Below are positions 17,687-25,584 of a stretch of DNA of 64,000 bases, one piece after another. This stretch comes from Micromonospora sp. C28SCA-DRY-2. GTDB lineage: Bacteria > Actinomycetota > Actinomycetes > Mycobacteriales > Micromonosporaceae. How positions within the stretch are numbered: position 1 is the stretch's first letter; each line of letters begins with the position of its first letter. A model generated the notes under the pieces. The model saw nothing but the letters and a program-made list of their open reading frames with translations. It was not told the DNA's origin and searched no databases. Position numbers and translations under genes: made by a program. The stretch covers positions 87,501 through 151,500 of the forward strand of contig NZ_JAUMKD010000004.1 of NCBI RefSeq assembly GCF_030519475.1, in the 5' to 3' direction.

Positions 17687-18811
17687 GTGAAGGCTCGCCT
17701 GGGCGCCGTGCTGTTCGGGATAGGCGTCTTGTGTCTCGTGCTCGCCGCGGGAGCGGCGTTCTTCGTGGCACCGACGGTGACGAAGCTGCCGTACGACCTG
17801 GCGTTGTGCAACGCGGAGGGCGAGCCCGACGGGTGCCTGAAGCCGAGCGTGGCGGTCGCGGAGAACGCGAAGTTCCTGCAGCTGAAGAAGGATGCTCCGC
17901 CGACGGTGCAGTCCGGCACCCTGGAGGCCACCACGGAGGTGGCACCGCAGGCCGGCGTCACCGAGGCGGAGATGACCGGCGACCTGGAGGGCGACGCGGT
18001 CGTCTGGGCCGTGTACGGCACGGTGAAGTGGACCCAGACCAGCGAGGTGATCAGCCAGTACTCCGCGGAGCTGGCGCTGGACCGGGAGACCGCCGCGGCG
18101 GTCGACTGGGACAAGCAGTTCCTCCAGGCCGACGGCCCGGAGGGGCCGGCCGAGGTCAACTTCGCCGGACAGACCTACAAGTTCCCGTTCAACACCGAGC
18201 GCAAGGACTACGAGTACTTCGACCGTGACCTGCGCAAGGCGCTGCCGATCAGGTTCGACGGCACCGAGGAGATCAACGGCACCGAGGCGTACCGGTTCCA
18301 GCAGGTGATCGAGGAGACCGACCTGGGCATGCCGGCGGACCGGGTGAGCGGACTGCTGGGCGCGTTCGCGCCGGAGGCGACCAGCGGCAAGGTGGTGTAC
18401 AGCAACACCCGCACCATCTGGGTCGAGCCGGTCAGCGGCAACTTCGTCAAGGTGCAGGAGCAGCAGAAGAAGATGCTGGTTCCGGACCAGGGCCTGGCCA
18501 CCACGCTGCTGGACGCCAACTTCGTCTACACCGACGACACCATCGCCAACAGCGTGAAGTCGGCCGGGGAGACGAGCGACAAGCTGAAGCTGATCGGGCG
18601 GACCATCCCGCTCGCGCTGGCGGTCGTCGGCGCGCTCGCGCTGATCGTCGGGCTCTGGCTGGTGCTCACCGGCCGCCGGGCCGCCGCCGCCCGGCACCGG
18701 GTGGGCGACAGCGACGACACCTCGGCCGCCGGGCGGGAGACGCCCGCCGAGCAGCAGGAGATCACCTCCGGGGCGGCCACCCGCGGCCAGGGAGAACCGG
18801 AGCGCCGGTAG
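17687..18811 (+). CDS. DUF3068 (porin PorA family) membrane protein
   Basis: The 374-residue protein has an N-terminal helix (residues about 3-26), a large external domain, a second helix near residue 300-325 (IPLALAVVGALALIVGLWLV) and a short cytosolic tail. This two-helix frame with an external beta-rich domain is typical of DUF3068, which databases label porin PorA family; a pore role here is unproven. The GTG at 17687 is chosen because GGGAGGA ends 3 bases before it; an in-frame TTG at 17675 lies upstream of that site. Divergent from the acyltransferase (108 bases between starts). Confidence 0.8.
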   Translation: MKARLGAVLFGIGVLCLVLAAGAAFFVAPTVTKLPYDLALCNAEGEPDGCLKPSVAVAENAKFLQLKKDAPPTVQSGTLEATTEVAPQAGVTEAEMTGDLEGDAVVWAVYGTVKWTQTSEVISQYSAELALDRETAAAVDWDKQFLQADGPEGPAEVNFAGQTYKFPFNTERKDYEYFDRDLRKALPIRFDGTEEINGTEAYRFQQVIEETDLGMPADRVSGLLGAFAPEATSGKVVYSNTRTIWVEPVSGNFVKVQEQQKKMLVPDQGLATTLLDANFVYTDDTIANSVKSAGETSDKLKLIGRTIPLALAVVGALALIVGLWLVLTGRRAAAARHRVGDSDDTSAAGRETPAEQQEITSGAATRGQGEPERR

Positions 18812-19246
18812 CGCCGGTGCCCGCCGCGGTAGGTGAGCGGCGGCCATCCGGCACGAAGTGACGAGCAGCCACCGTCGAAACCCGGGTCACGCCGGGTGCC
18901 GGCGGTGGCTGCCGTCGTAGGTACGGGACCCTCGCTTTACAAGCGTTACATTATTGTAATCGGTCGATTGTCCATGACCGAGCGTGGTCGCGCCCCGGGA
19001 CTATGCCGGCTTTGCGGTCGTAATCACTGATCCTCCGGTGGTGCAGGTTGACGTTGCGTCACTACGACGTTGCCGTTCGTCTCCCCCGTGTTACCGGCAG
19101 GTAGCTGGGGCCTTGTGACCTACGCCTCCGTAGGTGCACCATCATCGGCACGCTCGTTACCCGCCGGTAGCAGAGCCTGGGGCCCGGTGCGGGGCCCGCA
19201 CCTCCGCCGACCGGCCACCGCCGCGACACCCCCCGAGGAGGAGCAC
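18812..19246 (+). other. 435-base intergenic region before the DUF6230 gene
   Basis: No convincing gene is present. A 65-codon GTG frame at 18833-19030 lacks a ribosome binding site and family features. The region holds an unusually AT-rich patch near 18935-18975 with two adjacent palindromes (listed separately), a TTGACG at 19048-19053 that could be a -35 box, and GAGGAG just before the DUF6230 start. The long leader suggests control of the downstream pair. Confidence 0.6.
18933..18959. promoter_or_regulatory. two adjacent palindromes, probable operator
   Basis: CGCTT-TAC-AAGCG (18933-18945) is followed at once by TTACA-TTAT-TGTAA (18946-18959). Both are perfect inverted repeats in the only AT-rich patch nearby. 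The arrangement resembles binding sites of dimeric regulators. The regulator is not in view, and the link to the gene 290 bases downstream is inference. Confidence 0.5.
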
Positions 19247-19858
19247 GTGCAGGATCGGATCGAGAACCGGGGTCGTACCCGGTGGCGGCGCTTCGCCGCC
19301 CTGATGGTGCCCGCGACGGCCGTCGCCGGCGCGATCGTCGCCGGCATGGCCAACGGCGCGATCGCCGCCTCGTTCGCCGTCTCCGGCCAGACGTTCAAGG
19401 TCTCCGCCTCGGAACTGCGCGGCGAGGGCTTCGTCCAGTACGGCGGCATCGCCGAGGAGTCGGACGGCACCAAGCACCCGGTGGCCGTCTCCGGCATCCG
19501 CAACGCCAAGCTCTACGACCTCTGCCAGTCGGTGAAGGTGCCGGGCGCGCCGGTGGTGCTCACCATCAACGCCGGTGGCGGCGGCAAACCGGCGGTGGCC
19601 AGCGGGCTGCTCATCGACATGGACTCGCTGCAGGGCGACGCCGAGTTCAAGAACATCAACATCGGGCAGGACGCCGCCACGCTCACCGGGGGACCGGAGG
19701 GCGCCAGGGGCGACAAGAAGGCCTTCGGGCAGCAGTCCGACACCGTCGTCATCAAGGACCTCAAGCAGGTGGCCCGCTCCACCCACGCCGGCACCTTCAC
19801 CCTGACCGGGCTCGACCTGCGGGTGAACGTGGGCGCGGACGCCAAGGAATGTTTCTGA
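19247..19858 (+). CDS. DUF6230 family exported protein
   Basis: The product has 203 residues. A basic start with RTRWRRFAAL is followed by a hydrophobic segment to about residue 45, then a beta-rich exported domain (FAVSGQTFKVSASELRG onward). The twin arginine in WRRFAAL may indicate Tat export, but the motif is incomplete. DUF6230 proteins are small actinobacterial exported proteins usually paired with DUF6114 membrane proteins, as here. GAGGAG stands 3 bases before the GTG at 19247; longer frames to 19070 have no such site. A 14-bp hairpin lies between it and the next gene. Function is unknown; some databases label relatives cholesterol esterase without evidence that I can see. Confidence 0.8.
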   Translation: MQDRIENRGRTRWRRFAALMVPATAVAGAIVAGMANGAIAASFAVSGQTFKVSASELRGEGFVQYGGIAEESDGTKHPVAVSGIRNAKLYDLCQSVKVPGAPVVLTINAGGGGKPAVASGLLIDMDSLQGDAEFKNINIGQDAATLTGGPEGARGDKKAFGQQSDTVVIKDLKQVARSTHAGTFTLTGLDLRVNVGADAKECF

Positions 19859-19866
19859 GCTGAACC

Positions 19867-19898
19867 CGGGCCCGCGGAGGGCGTCCTCCGCGGGCCCG
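19867..19898 (+). terminator. intercistronic hairpin between DUF6230 and DUF6114 genes
   Basis: A perfect 14-bp stem (19867-19880 with 19885-19898), loop GCGT, lies 9 bases after the stop codon. As the next gene starts 41 bases on and is a family partner, it is more likely a partial attenuator or 3'-end stabiliser than a full stop. Confidence 0.7.
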
Positions 19899-19938
19899 TG
19901 CCCTGCCCCCGTCCCCTCAGCCCTGGCAGGAGGCGTAC

Positions 19939-21444
19939 GTGACAACCGCCGACCCGCAGCACGCCCGGCCCGGCCGGATCAGCGCGGCGTGGCGCCGGTT
20001 CCGCCGGTGGCGGCGGACCCGACCGTTCTGGGGCGGCCTGCTGACCGTGCTGGCCGGCCTGGAGATCTTCGGCACCACCCAGATGTCGCTGGGCGGTCTC
20101 TCCTTCCAGATGGGACCGACCGGGTTCCTCTCCTGGCTGATCCCCACCATCCTGGTCGCCTGTGGCCTGCTGATGTGGTTCACCCCGCAGCAGCGGATCT
20201 TCTACGCGGTGGTGGCCGCGGTGACCGCTGTCTTCTCGCTGATCGGGGTCAACCTGGGCGGCTTCTTCGTCGGCCTGCTGCTCGGCATGGTCGGTGCCGC
20301 CCTCGGCTTCGCCTGGGTACCGGGCACGGCCGGCGGCACCCCGCCCGTACCCGCGGCCGAGGAGCCGCCCGCGGACCAGCCGGCCGCGCCCGCGGACGAG
20401 ACCACGGCGGTGCCGGCGGACGGCGGTGCGGCCGGGGCGACCCGGGTCGACGACCCGGTGCCGGGCGACGCCGGGCCCCGACCGGCGGCGTACGACGAGA
20501 CCGGCGCGACGACCCGGCTGGCCGACGACACCCCGACGCTGCCGGGACAGCGAGACCCCCGCCTCTACGCGGTGCTGCCGGTGCTGCTCGGGCTCTCCGC
20601 CGCGGCGGCGCTCGCCGTGCCCGCGCCCGGGCCGGCCCAGGCCGCCCCGGCGCCGCTCGCGGTGGCCGGCGCGGCACCGGCGCCCTCGCCGGCCTGCCCG
20701 ACCCGGCCGGCGCCGAGTGGGTCGCCGGGCGGGGCGAAGCCGACCCCGAGCGCGTCCGGCGCGTCGCCGTCACCCAGCCCGGAGAAGAGCTCCGGTGGCA
20801 ACATCATCACCGACATCCTGGACGGGCTCGGCGACCTGTTCGGCGGCCGCGACGACGACGAGGACGAGCCCGCGCCGAGCCCGACCGCGACGCCCACCGC
20901 CCGGCCGAGCGCCACCCCCCGGCCGACCGCCCCCGGCCGGAGTTGCGCGACGCCGAAGCCGGGCACCACCGGCAAGGTCGAGGAGGGCAAGCCGCTGCCG
21001 CGGATCGCGGCCGAGCCGGGACAGCCGGTGGTGGCGGCGACGCCGTCGAAGCTGACCGGCTCCAAGGTGACCATGACCGGCCTGCGGTTCGAGGGCATCG
21101 TCGACCTGCCCACCGACGACGGCACCCTCCGCGCGCTGAAGTTCAGCATGAAGCAGGCAGTCACCGACGACTTCCTGCTCCGCTCACCCGGGCCGGCGGG
21201 GCGGACCATGCGGTTCGCCACCAACCAGCTGACCGTCCGCGGCGACGTCGCCTTCTACGCCACCCGGTTCGCCGGGAAGATCCTCGGCATCAAGGTGACG
21301 CTCACCCCGGACCTGCCGCTGCCCGACGGCATCCCGATCACCTCGCCGATCCCGCTCACCTTCACCGAACCGGTGATGGACCTGGCCTTCGTCACCTGCG
21401 ACACGCTGACCGCGCGGCCGACGTTGAAGCTCACCCTGGACTGA
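19939..21444 (+). CDS. DUF6114 membrane protein with long C-terminal extension
   Basis: The 501-residue protein begins with the DUF6114 core (about residues 20-130): four helices including FWGGLLTVLAGLEIFG, FLSWLIPTILVACGLLMWF and GGFFVGLLLGMVGAALGFAW. A low-complexity Pro/Ala/acidic stretch (about 135-205), another hydrophobic segment (about 208-230) and a Pro/Ser/Asp-rich spacer (about 235-340) follow. It ends in a beta-rich domain of about 140 residues (from SKLTGSKVTMTGLRFEGIV). AGGAGG lies 5 bases before the GTG at 19939. It probably forms a membrane/surface unit with the DUF6230 protein. The reaction is unknown. Confidence 0.8.
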   Translation: MTTADPQHARPGRISAAWRRFRRWRRTRPFWGGLLTVLAGLEIFGTTQMSLGGLSFQMGPTGFLSWLIPTILVACGLLMWFTPQQRIFYAVVAAVTAVFSLIGVNLGGFFVGLLLGMVGAALGFAWVPGTAGGTPPVPAAEEPPADQPAAPADETTAVPADGGAAGATRVDDPVPGDAGPRPAAYDETGATTRLADDTPTLPGQRDPRLYAVLPVLLGLSAAAALAVPAPGPAQAAPAPLAVAGAAPAPSPACPTRPAPSGSPGGAKPTPSASGASPSPSPEKSSGGNIITDILDGLGDLFGGRDDDEDEPAPSPTATPTARPSATPRPTAPGRSCATPKPGTTGKVEEGKPLPRIAAEPGQPVVAATPSKLTGSKVTMTGLRFEGIVDLPTDDGTLRALKFSMKQAVTDDFLLRSPGPAGRTMRFATNQLTVRGDVAFYATRFAGKILGIKVTLTPDLPLPDGIPITSPIPLTFTEPVMDLAFVTCDTLTARPTLKLTLD

Positions 21445-21463
21445 CCTTCCCCCACCACCGGCC

Positions 21464-21503
21464 CGGGAGCCGGCGGCACCCGCTCGTGTGCCGCCGGCTC
21501 CCG
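21464..21503. terminator. bidirectional hairpin terminator
   Basis: A perfect 16-bp stem (21464-21479 with 21488-21503) and 8-base loop lies between the convergent DUF6114 and DUF885 genes. Confidence 0.85.
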
Positions 21504-21506
21504 ACC

Positions 21507-23177
21507 TCAGAGCCGGGCGAGCGCCTTGCGCAGCGGGTCGAGCCCGAGCGAGCCCAGGTCGAGCGCCTGCCGGTGGAACTCCCTGAGGTCGAAGTCGGCA
21601 CCCTTGCGGGCCTTCGCGTCCTCCCGGGCCTGCAACCAGATCCGCTCGCCCACCTTGTACGAGGGGGCCTGCCCCGGCCAGCCCAGGTACCGGTTCAGCT
21701 CGAAGCGCAGGTTCTCGTCCGGCACCCGGCAGTGCGCCCGCATGAACTCCCAGCCCAGCTCCGGCGTCCAGCGCTCGCCGGGGTGGAAGCCGAACGGGTT
21801 GTCCCGGGGGATCTCCAGCTCCAGGTGCATGCCGATGTCGACGATCACCCGGGCCGCGCGGAACGCCTGCCCGTCGAGCATGCCGAGCTTGTCGCCCGGG
21901 TCCTCCAGGTAGCCCAGTTCGTCCATCAGGCGCTCGGAGTAGAGCGCCCAGCCCTCGCCGTGCCCGGAGACCCAGCAGAGCAGCCGCTGCCACCGGTTGA
22001 GCAGCTCGGCCCGGACGGCGGTCTGGGCGACCTGGAGGTGGTGGCCCGGCACGCCCTCGTGGTAGACGGTGGTCACCTCGCGCCAGGTGGAGAAGTCGGT
22101 GATGCCCTGCGGCACCGCCCACCACATCCGGCCCGGCCGGGAGAAGTCCTCGCTCGGCCCGGTGTAGTAGATGGCGCCGTCGCTGGTCGGGGCGAGGCAG
22201 CACTCGATCCGGCGGACCTGCTCCGGGATGTCGAAGTGGGTGCCGTGCAGCTCGCTGATCGCCTTGTCGGCGAGCGCCTGCATCCAGTCCCGGAACGCCT
22301 CCTTGCCCTGGATGGTGCGGGCCGGGTCGGCGTCCAGCGCCCGTACGGCGTCGTCGATGCTCGCGCCGGGGCCGACGATGCGGGCCGCCACGTCGCGCAT
22401 CTCGGCCTCCAGCCGGGCCAGCTCGGCGAAGCCCCAGGCGTACGTCTCGTCCAGGTCGACCTTGGCGCCGAGGAAGTACTGCGAGGCCAGCTCGTAGCGT
22501 TCCCGCCCGGCGGCCTGCTTGTCCCGCCCGTGCGGGGCCAGCTCGGTGCGGAGGAACTGCCCGAACTCGGCGGTCGCCGCGGTGGCCGCCGCCGCGCCCC
22601 GGCGCAGCTCGGCGCCGACGCTGCCGTCGGCGCCCAACCGCTCGACCAGGCCGTGGAAGAAGTTGTCGCCGTTCGGGTCGACCCAGGTGTCGCACTGCTT
22701 GGCCACCTCGACCAGCTGCACCGTGGAGCTGACCTGCCCGGCGGCGGCCGCCTCGCGCAGGGTGGTCTTGTAGCCCTCCAGCGCCGCGGCGAAGCCGTTC
22801 AGCCGGGCCGCGATGTTGGCCTTGGCGTCCTCGCCCTCGGTGGGCATGAGGTCGAAGACCATCCGCACGTCGTGCAGACCGCTGGCGATCACGTTGACCT
22901 CGCTGGTCGACTCGCCCGCCTCGTACCGGGCGAGGTCGAGGCCGAGCCGCTCCTGCATGGCCTCCTTGGCGGTCCGCTCCGCCTCGGTGTCCGGCTCGGT
23001 GACGTCCAGCTCGGCCAGCGTCCGGCGGGTCAGCTCGGCCCGGGCGGCGTAGCCCTCGGGCGACAGGTCGTCGAGCTTGTCGTCATAGCCGGAGATGCCG
23101 ACGTAGGTGGCGCCGGTCGGGCTCAGCGGCGCCCAGTCGGCCACGTACCGGTTCGCGAGGTCATCGATTCGTCCCAC
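21507..23177 (-). CDS. DUF885 family putative zinc peptidase
   Basis: The 556-residue, mostly helical protein has the DUF885 hallmark HEGVPGHH (H373, E374, H379, H380), a spaced variant of the HExxH zinc motif, inside VYHEGVPGHHLQVAQ. The conserved GEGWALYSERLMDELGY follows about 30-50 residues later and supplies the downstream glutamates. There is no signal peptide, so it should be cytosolic. The family is regarded as metallopeptidase-like; substrates are not known. The ATG at 23177 is the only sensible start. It stands alone, bounded by the shared terminator at 21464-21503. Confidence 0.88.
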   Translation of the reverse strand: MGRIDDLANRYVADWAPLSPTGATYVGISGYDDKLDDLSPEGYAARAELTRRTLAELDVTEPDTEAERTAKEAMQERLGLDLARYEAGESTSEVNVIASGLHDVRMVFDLMPTEGEDAKANIAARLNGFAAALEGYKTTLREAAAAGQVSSTVQLVEVAKQCDTWVDPNGDNFFHGLVERLGADGSVGAELRRGAAAATAATAEFGQFLRTELAPHGRDKQAAGRERYELASQYFLGAKVDLDETYAWGFAELARLEAEMRDVAARIVGPGASIDDAVRALDADPARTIQGKEAFRDWMQALADKAISELHGTHFDIPEQVRRIECCLAPTSDGAIYYTGPSEDFSRPGRMWWAVPQGITDFSTWREVTTVYHEGVPGHHLQVAQTAVRAELLNRWQRLLCWVSGHGEGWALYSERLMDELGYLEDPGDKLGMLDGQAFRAARVIVDIGMHLELEIPRDNPFGFHPGERWTPELGWEFMRAHCRVPDENLRFELNRYLGWPGQAPSYKVGERIWLQAREDAKARKGADFDLREFHRQALDLGSLGLDPLRKALARL

Positions 23178-23445
23178 GGCCTCGACCCTACGTGACCGGA
23201 CGGTGCCGTTGTCGAGCCTGCTGCCCGTGTTCCCGGGGCGACCGGTCCGCCCGGTGCCGCCGGTTGTCGGCCGGCACGTGGACCGCCGGACGGAGCGCCG
23301 TCAGCGGGGTGAATCGGCTGCGACACCAGCCGCACAGCGCCCGGTGTCGACGGCTCGGCCGGCGTCCGTCCCGGCGGCTGTGGTCATCGCCACGACGTCC
23401 GAAAGTCGCGGGACTTTGTCGTACCCCTGCGGCAGAGTGTCAGGA

Positions 23446-24432
23446 GTGACCACGGACTTTGCTCCTGACAGGGCGGCGCTGCGCAGCTGGCTGCCCGGTT
23501 TCGTCGCCCTCGCCGCGATCTGGGGGTCCAGCTTCCTGTTCATCAAGGTCGGGGTCGAGGAGCTGCACCCGCTGCACCTCACCCTCTACCGGGTCGCCAC
23601 CGGCGCGGTGACCCTGCTGGTGGTGCTGGCCGTGCTGCGTGACCGGCTGCCCCGCGAGCCCCGGGTGTGGGCGCACCTCACCGTGGTCGCCGCGTTCGGC
23701 GTGGCCATCCCGTTCACCCTGTTCGGCTACGGCGAGCAGCGGGTCGAGTCGATGCTGGCCGGCATCTGGAACGCCACCACCCCGCTGATCGTGCTGCCGC
23801 TGGCGGTGCTGGTCTTCCGCACCGAGCGGCTGACCGTACGCCGGGCGGTCGGGCTCGCGCTCGGCTTCGTCGGGGTGCTCGTGGTGCTCGGCGTGTGGCA
23901 GGGCGTCGGCGGGGCGCACTTCCTCGGGCAGCTGATGTGCTTCGGCGCGGCGGCCTGCTACGGCGTGGCCATCCCGTACCAGAAGAAGTTCGTGGCCGGT
24001 ACCGCGCACTCGGGCGTGTCGCTCTCCGCGGCCCAGCTGCTGCTCGCCGTGGCCCAGCTCGCGGTGGTCGCGCCGCTGGCGGCCGGTGCGCCGCCGGTGC
24101 CGACCGACCTCTCCGTCGAGGTGGTGGCGAGCGTGCTGGCGCTCGGCGCGCTCGGCACCGGGATCGCCTTCGTCATCAACATGCGCAACATCCGGGTCGC
24201 CGGGGCGAGCACCGCCTCGACGGTCACCTACCTGATCCCGGTCTTCGCGGTGCTGATCGGCGCCCTGGTGCTCGGCGAGCGGCTCACCTGGCACCAGCCG
24301 GTGGGCGCGCTGGTCGTGCTCCTCGGCGTCGCCGTGTCGCAGGGCCTGGTCGGGCGGCGCCGCCCGACCGTGCCGGTCGGTGTCGGCGCCCCGGCGGCGG
24401 TTCCGGCCGCCGAGCCGGCCGCCCGCCGCTGA
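23446..24432 (+). CDS. EamA/DMT family transporter
   Basis: The 328-residue protein has ten helices in two EamA repeats; the first starts AAIWGSSFLFIKVGVEELHP and the second FGAAACYGVAIPYQKKF. This is the usual drug/metabolite exporter fold in the inner membrane. The start is not settled: GTG at 23446 has GGAG directly against it with no spacing, and an in-frame GTG at 23437 has none, so a leaderless transcript is possible. The 268 bases upstream hold nothing that I recognise. It is convergent with the PHP gene, 15 bases between stops. Substrate unknown. Confidence 0.88.
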   Translation: MTTDFAPDRAALRSWLPGFVALAAIWGSSFLFIKVGVEELHPLHLTLYRVATGAVTLLVVLAVLRDRLPREPRVWAHLTVVAAFGVAIPFTLFGYGEQRVESMLAGIWNATTPLIVLPLAVLVFRTERLTVRRAVGLALGFVGVLVVLGVWQGVGGAHFLGQLMCFGAAACYGVAIPYQKKFVAGTAHSGVSLSAAQLLLAVAQLAVVAPLAAGAPPVPTDLSVEVVASVLALGALGTGIAFVINMRNIRVAGASTASTVTYLIPVFAVLIGALVLGERLTWHQPVGALVVLLGVAVSQGLVGRRRPTVPVGVGAPAAVPAAEPAARR

Positions 24433-24447
24433 GGCCGGACCGGCCGG

Positions 24448-25524
24448 TCAGCGGGCCGGACGGTCGACGGCCCAGGCCACCAGCTCATCCGCCGACCAGG
24501 TGTTGACCACGCGGTCGGCGGGCACGCCGCACCGGGCCGCCCGCTCGCAGCCGAACCGCTGCCAGTCCAGCTGACCCGGGGCGTGCGCGTCGGTGTTGAC
24601 GGCGAACACGCAACCGGCCTCCAGGGCGCGGCGGATCAGCCGCTTCGGCGGGTCCTGCCGCTCCGGCCGGGAGTTGATCTCGACCGCGACGCCGTGCTCG
24701 GCGCAGGCCGCGAAGACCGCGTCGGCGTCGAAGTCGCTCTCCTTGCGGGTCCGCGCCCGGTGCCCGCGGTCGCCCGGCCCGGTCACCCCGGCCGGGCGGG
24801 AGGAGACCATCCGGCCGGTGCAGTGGCCGAGGATGTCCAGGTGCGGGTTGGCGATGGCGGTGAGCATCCGCCGGGTCATCTTCGACCGCTCGTCGTTCAG
24901 GCCGCTGTGCACCGAACCGACCACCACGTCGAGCCGGGCCAGCAGCTCCTCGTCCTGGTCGAGGGAACCGTCGGCGAGGATGTCCACCTCGATGCCGGTG
25001 AGGATCCGGAAGCCCTCCGGCAGCGCCGCGTTCACCTGCTCGACGTGGTCGAGCTGGCGGCGCAGCCGGTCCGCGGTCAGCCCCCGGGCGACCTTCAGCC
25101 GGGGCGAGTGGTCGGTCAGCACCAGGTACTCGTGGCCCAGTTCGACGGCCGCCAGCGCCATCTCCTCGATCGGCGAGCCGCCGTCGGACCAGTCGGAGTG
25201 GGTGTGGCAGTCGCCGCGCAGCGCGGTGCGCAGGTCCGTCGCCGCCGCGTCCAGGTCGCTGCCCTCGGTGGCGACCAGCCGGCGCAGGTAGACCGGCTCC
25301 TCGCCGGCGAGTGACTCGGCCACGCAGCGGGCGGTCACGTCACCCACGCCGGCCAGCTCGGTGAGCTTGCCCGTCCGGGCCCGCTCGGCCACCTCGGCGG
25401 CGGGCAGCGCGGCGAGCGCCTTGGCGGCCGAGCGGAAGGCGCGCACCCGGTAGGTGGCCTCGTTCGCCCGTTCCAGCAGGAACGCGATCCGGCGCAGGTC
25501 GGCGATGGGGTCCCGGGCGCTCAT
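24448..25524 (-). CDS. PHP domain protein with PolX-like N-terminus, no polymerase domain
   Basis: The product has 358 residues. The N-terminal 90 resemble the helix-hairpin-helix part of bacterial DNA polymerase X (LLERANEATYRVRAFRSAA and LTELAGVGDVTARC). The rest is a PHP metal-dependent phosphoesterase: GDCHTHSDWSDG (motif I), LTDHSPRLKVARG, GIEVDIL, VVGSVHSGL, and NTDAHAPGQL near the end. The nucleotidyl-transferase palm of PolX is missing. Such enzymes could hydrolyse phosphate esters or DNA 3' ends; which is unclear. ATG at 25524 has AGGT upstream; an in-frame TTG at 25533 is less likely. Confidence 0.85.
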   Translation of the reverse strand: MSARDPIADLRRIAFLLERANEATYRVRAFRSAAKALAALPAAEVAERARTGKLTELAGVGDVTARCVAESLAGEEPVYLRRLVATEGSDLDAAATDLRTALRGDCHTHSDWSDGGSPIEEMALAAVELGHEYLVLTDHSPRLKVARGLTADRLRRQLDHVEQVNAALPEGFRILTGIEVDILADGSLDQDEELLARLDVVVGSVHSGLNDERSKMTRRMLTAIANPHLDILGHCTGRMVSSRPAGVTGPGDRGHRARTRKESDFDADAVFAACAEHGVAVEINSRPERQDPPKRLIRRALEAGCVFAVNTDAHAPGQLDWQRFGCERAARCGVPADRVVNTWSADELVAWAVDRPAR

Positions 25525-25541
25525 TCTGTGCAACCTACCCG

Positions 25542-25574
25542 CGCGCCGCCGGTCGCGGGACGACCGGCGGCGCG
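25542..25574 (-). terminator. hairpin terminator after the GH81 gene
   Basis: A perfect 14-bp stem (25542-25555 with 25561-25574), loop CGGGA, begins 11 bases past the GH81 stop and before the PHP start codon. It separates the two same-strand genes. Confidence 0.8.
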
Positions 25575-25584
25575 GCGGGTGGGA

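Noticed and set aside
18833..19030. 65-codon GTG frame in the DUF6230 leader
   Set aside because: No ribosome binding site, it crosses the palindromic operator-like region, and no protein signal is seen.
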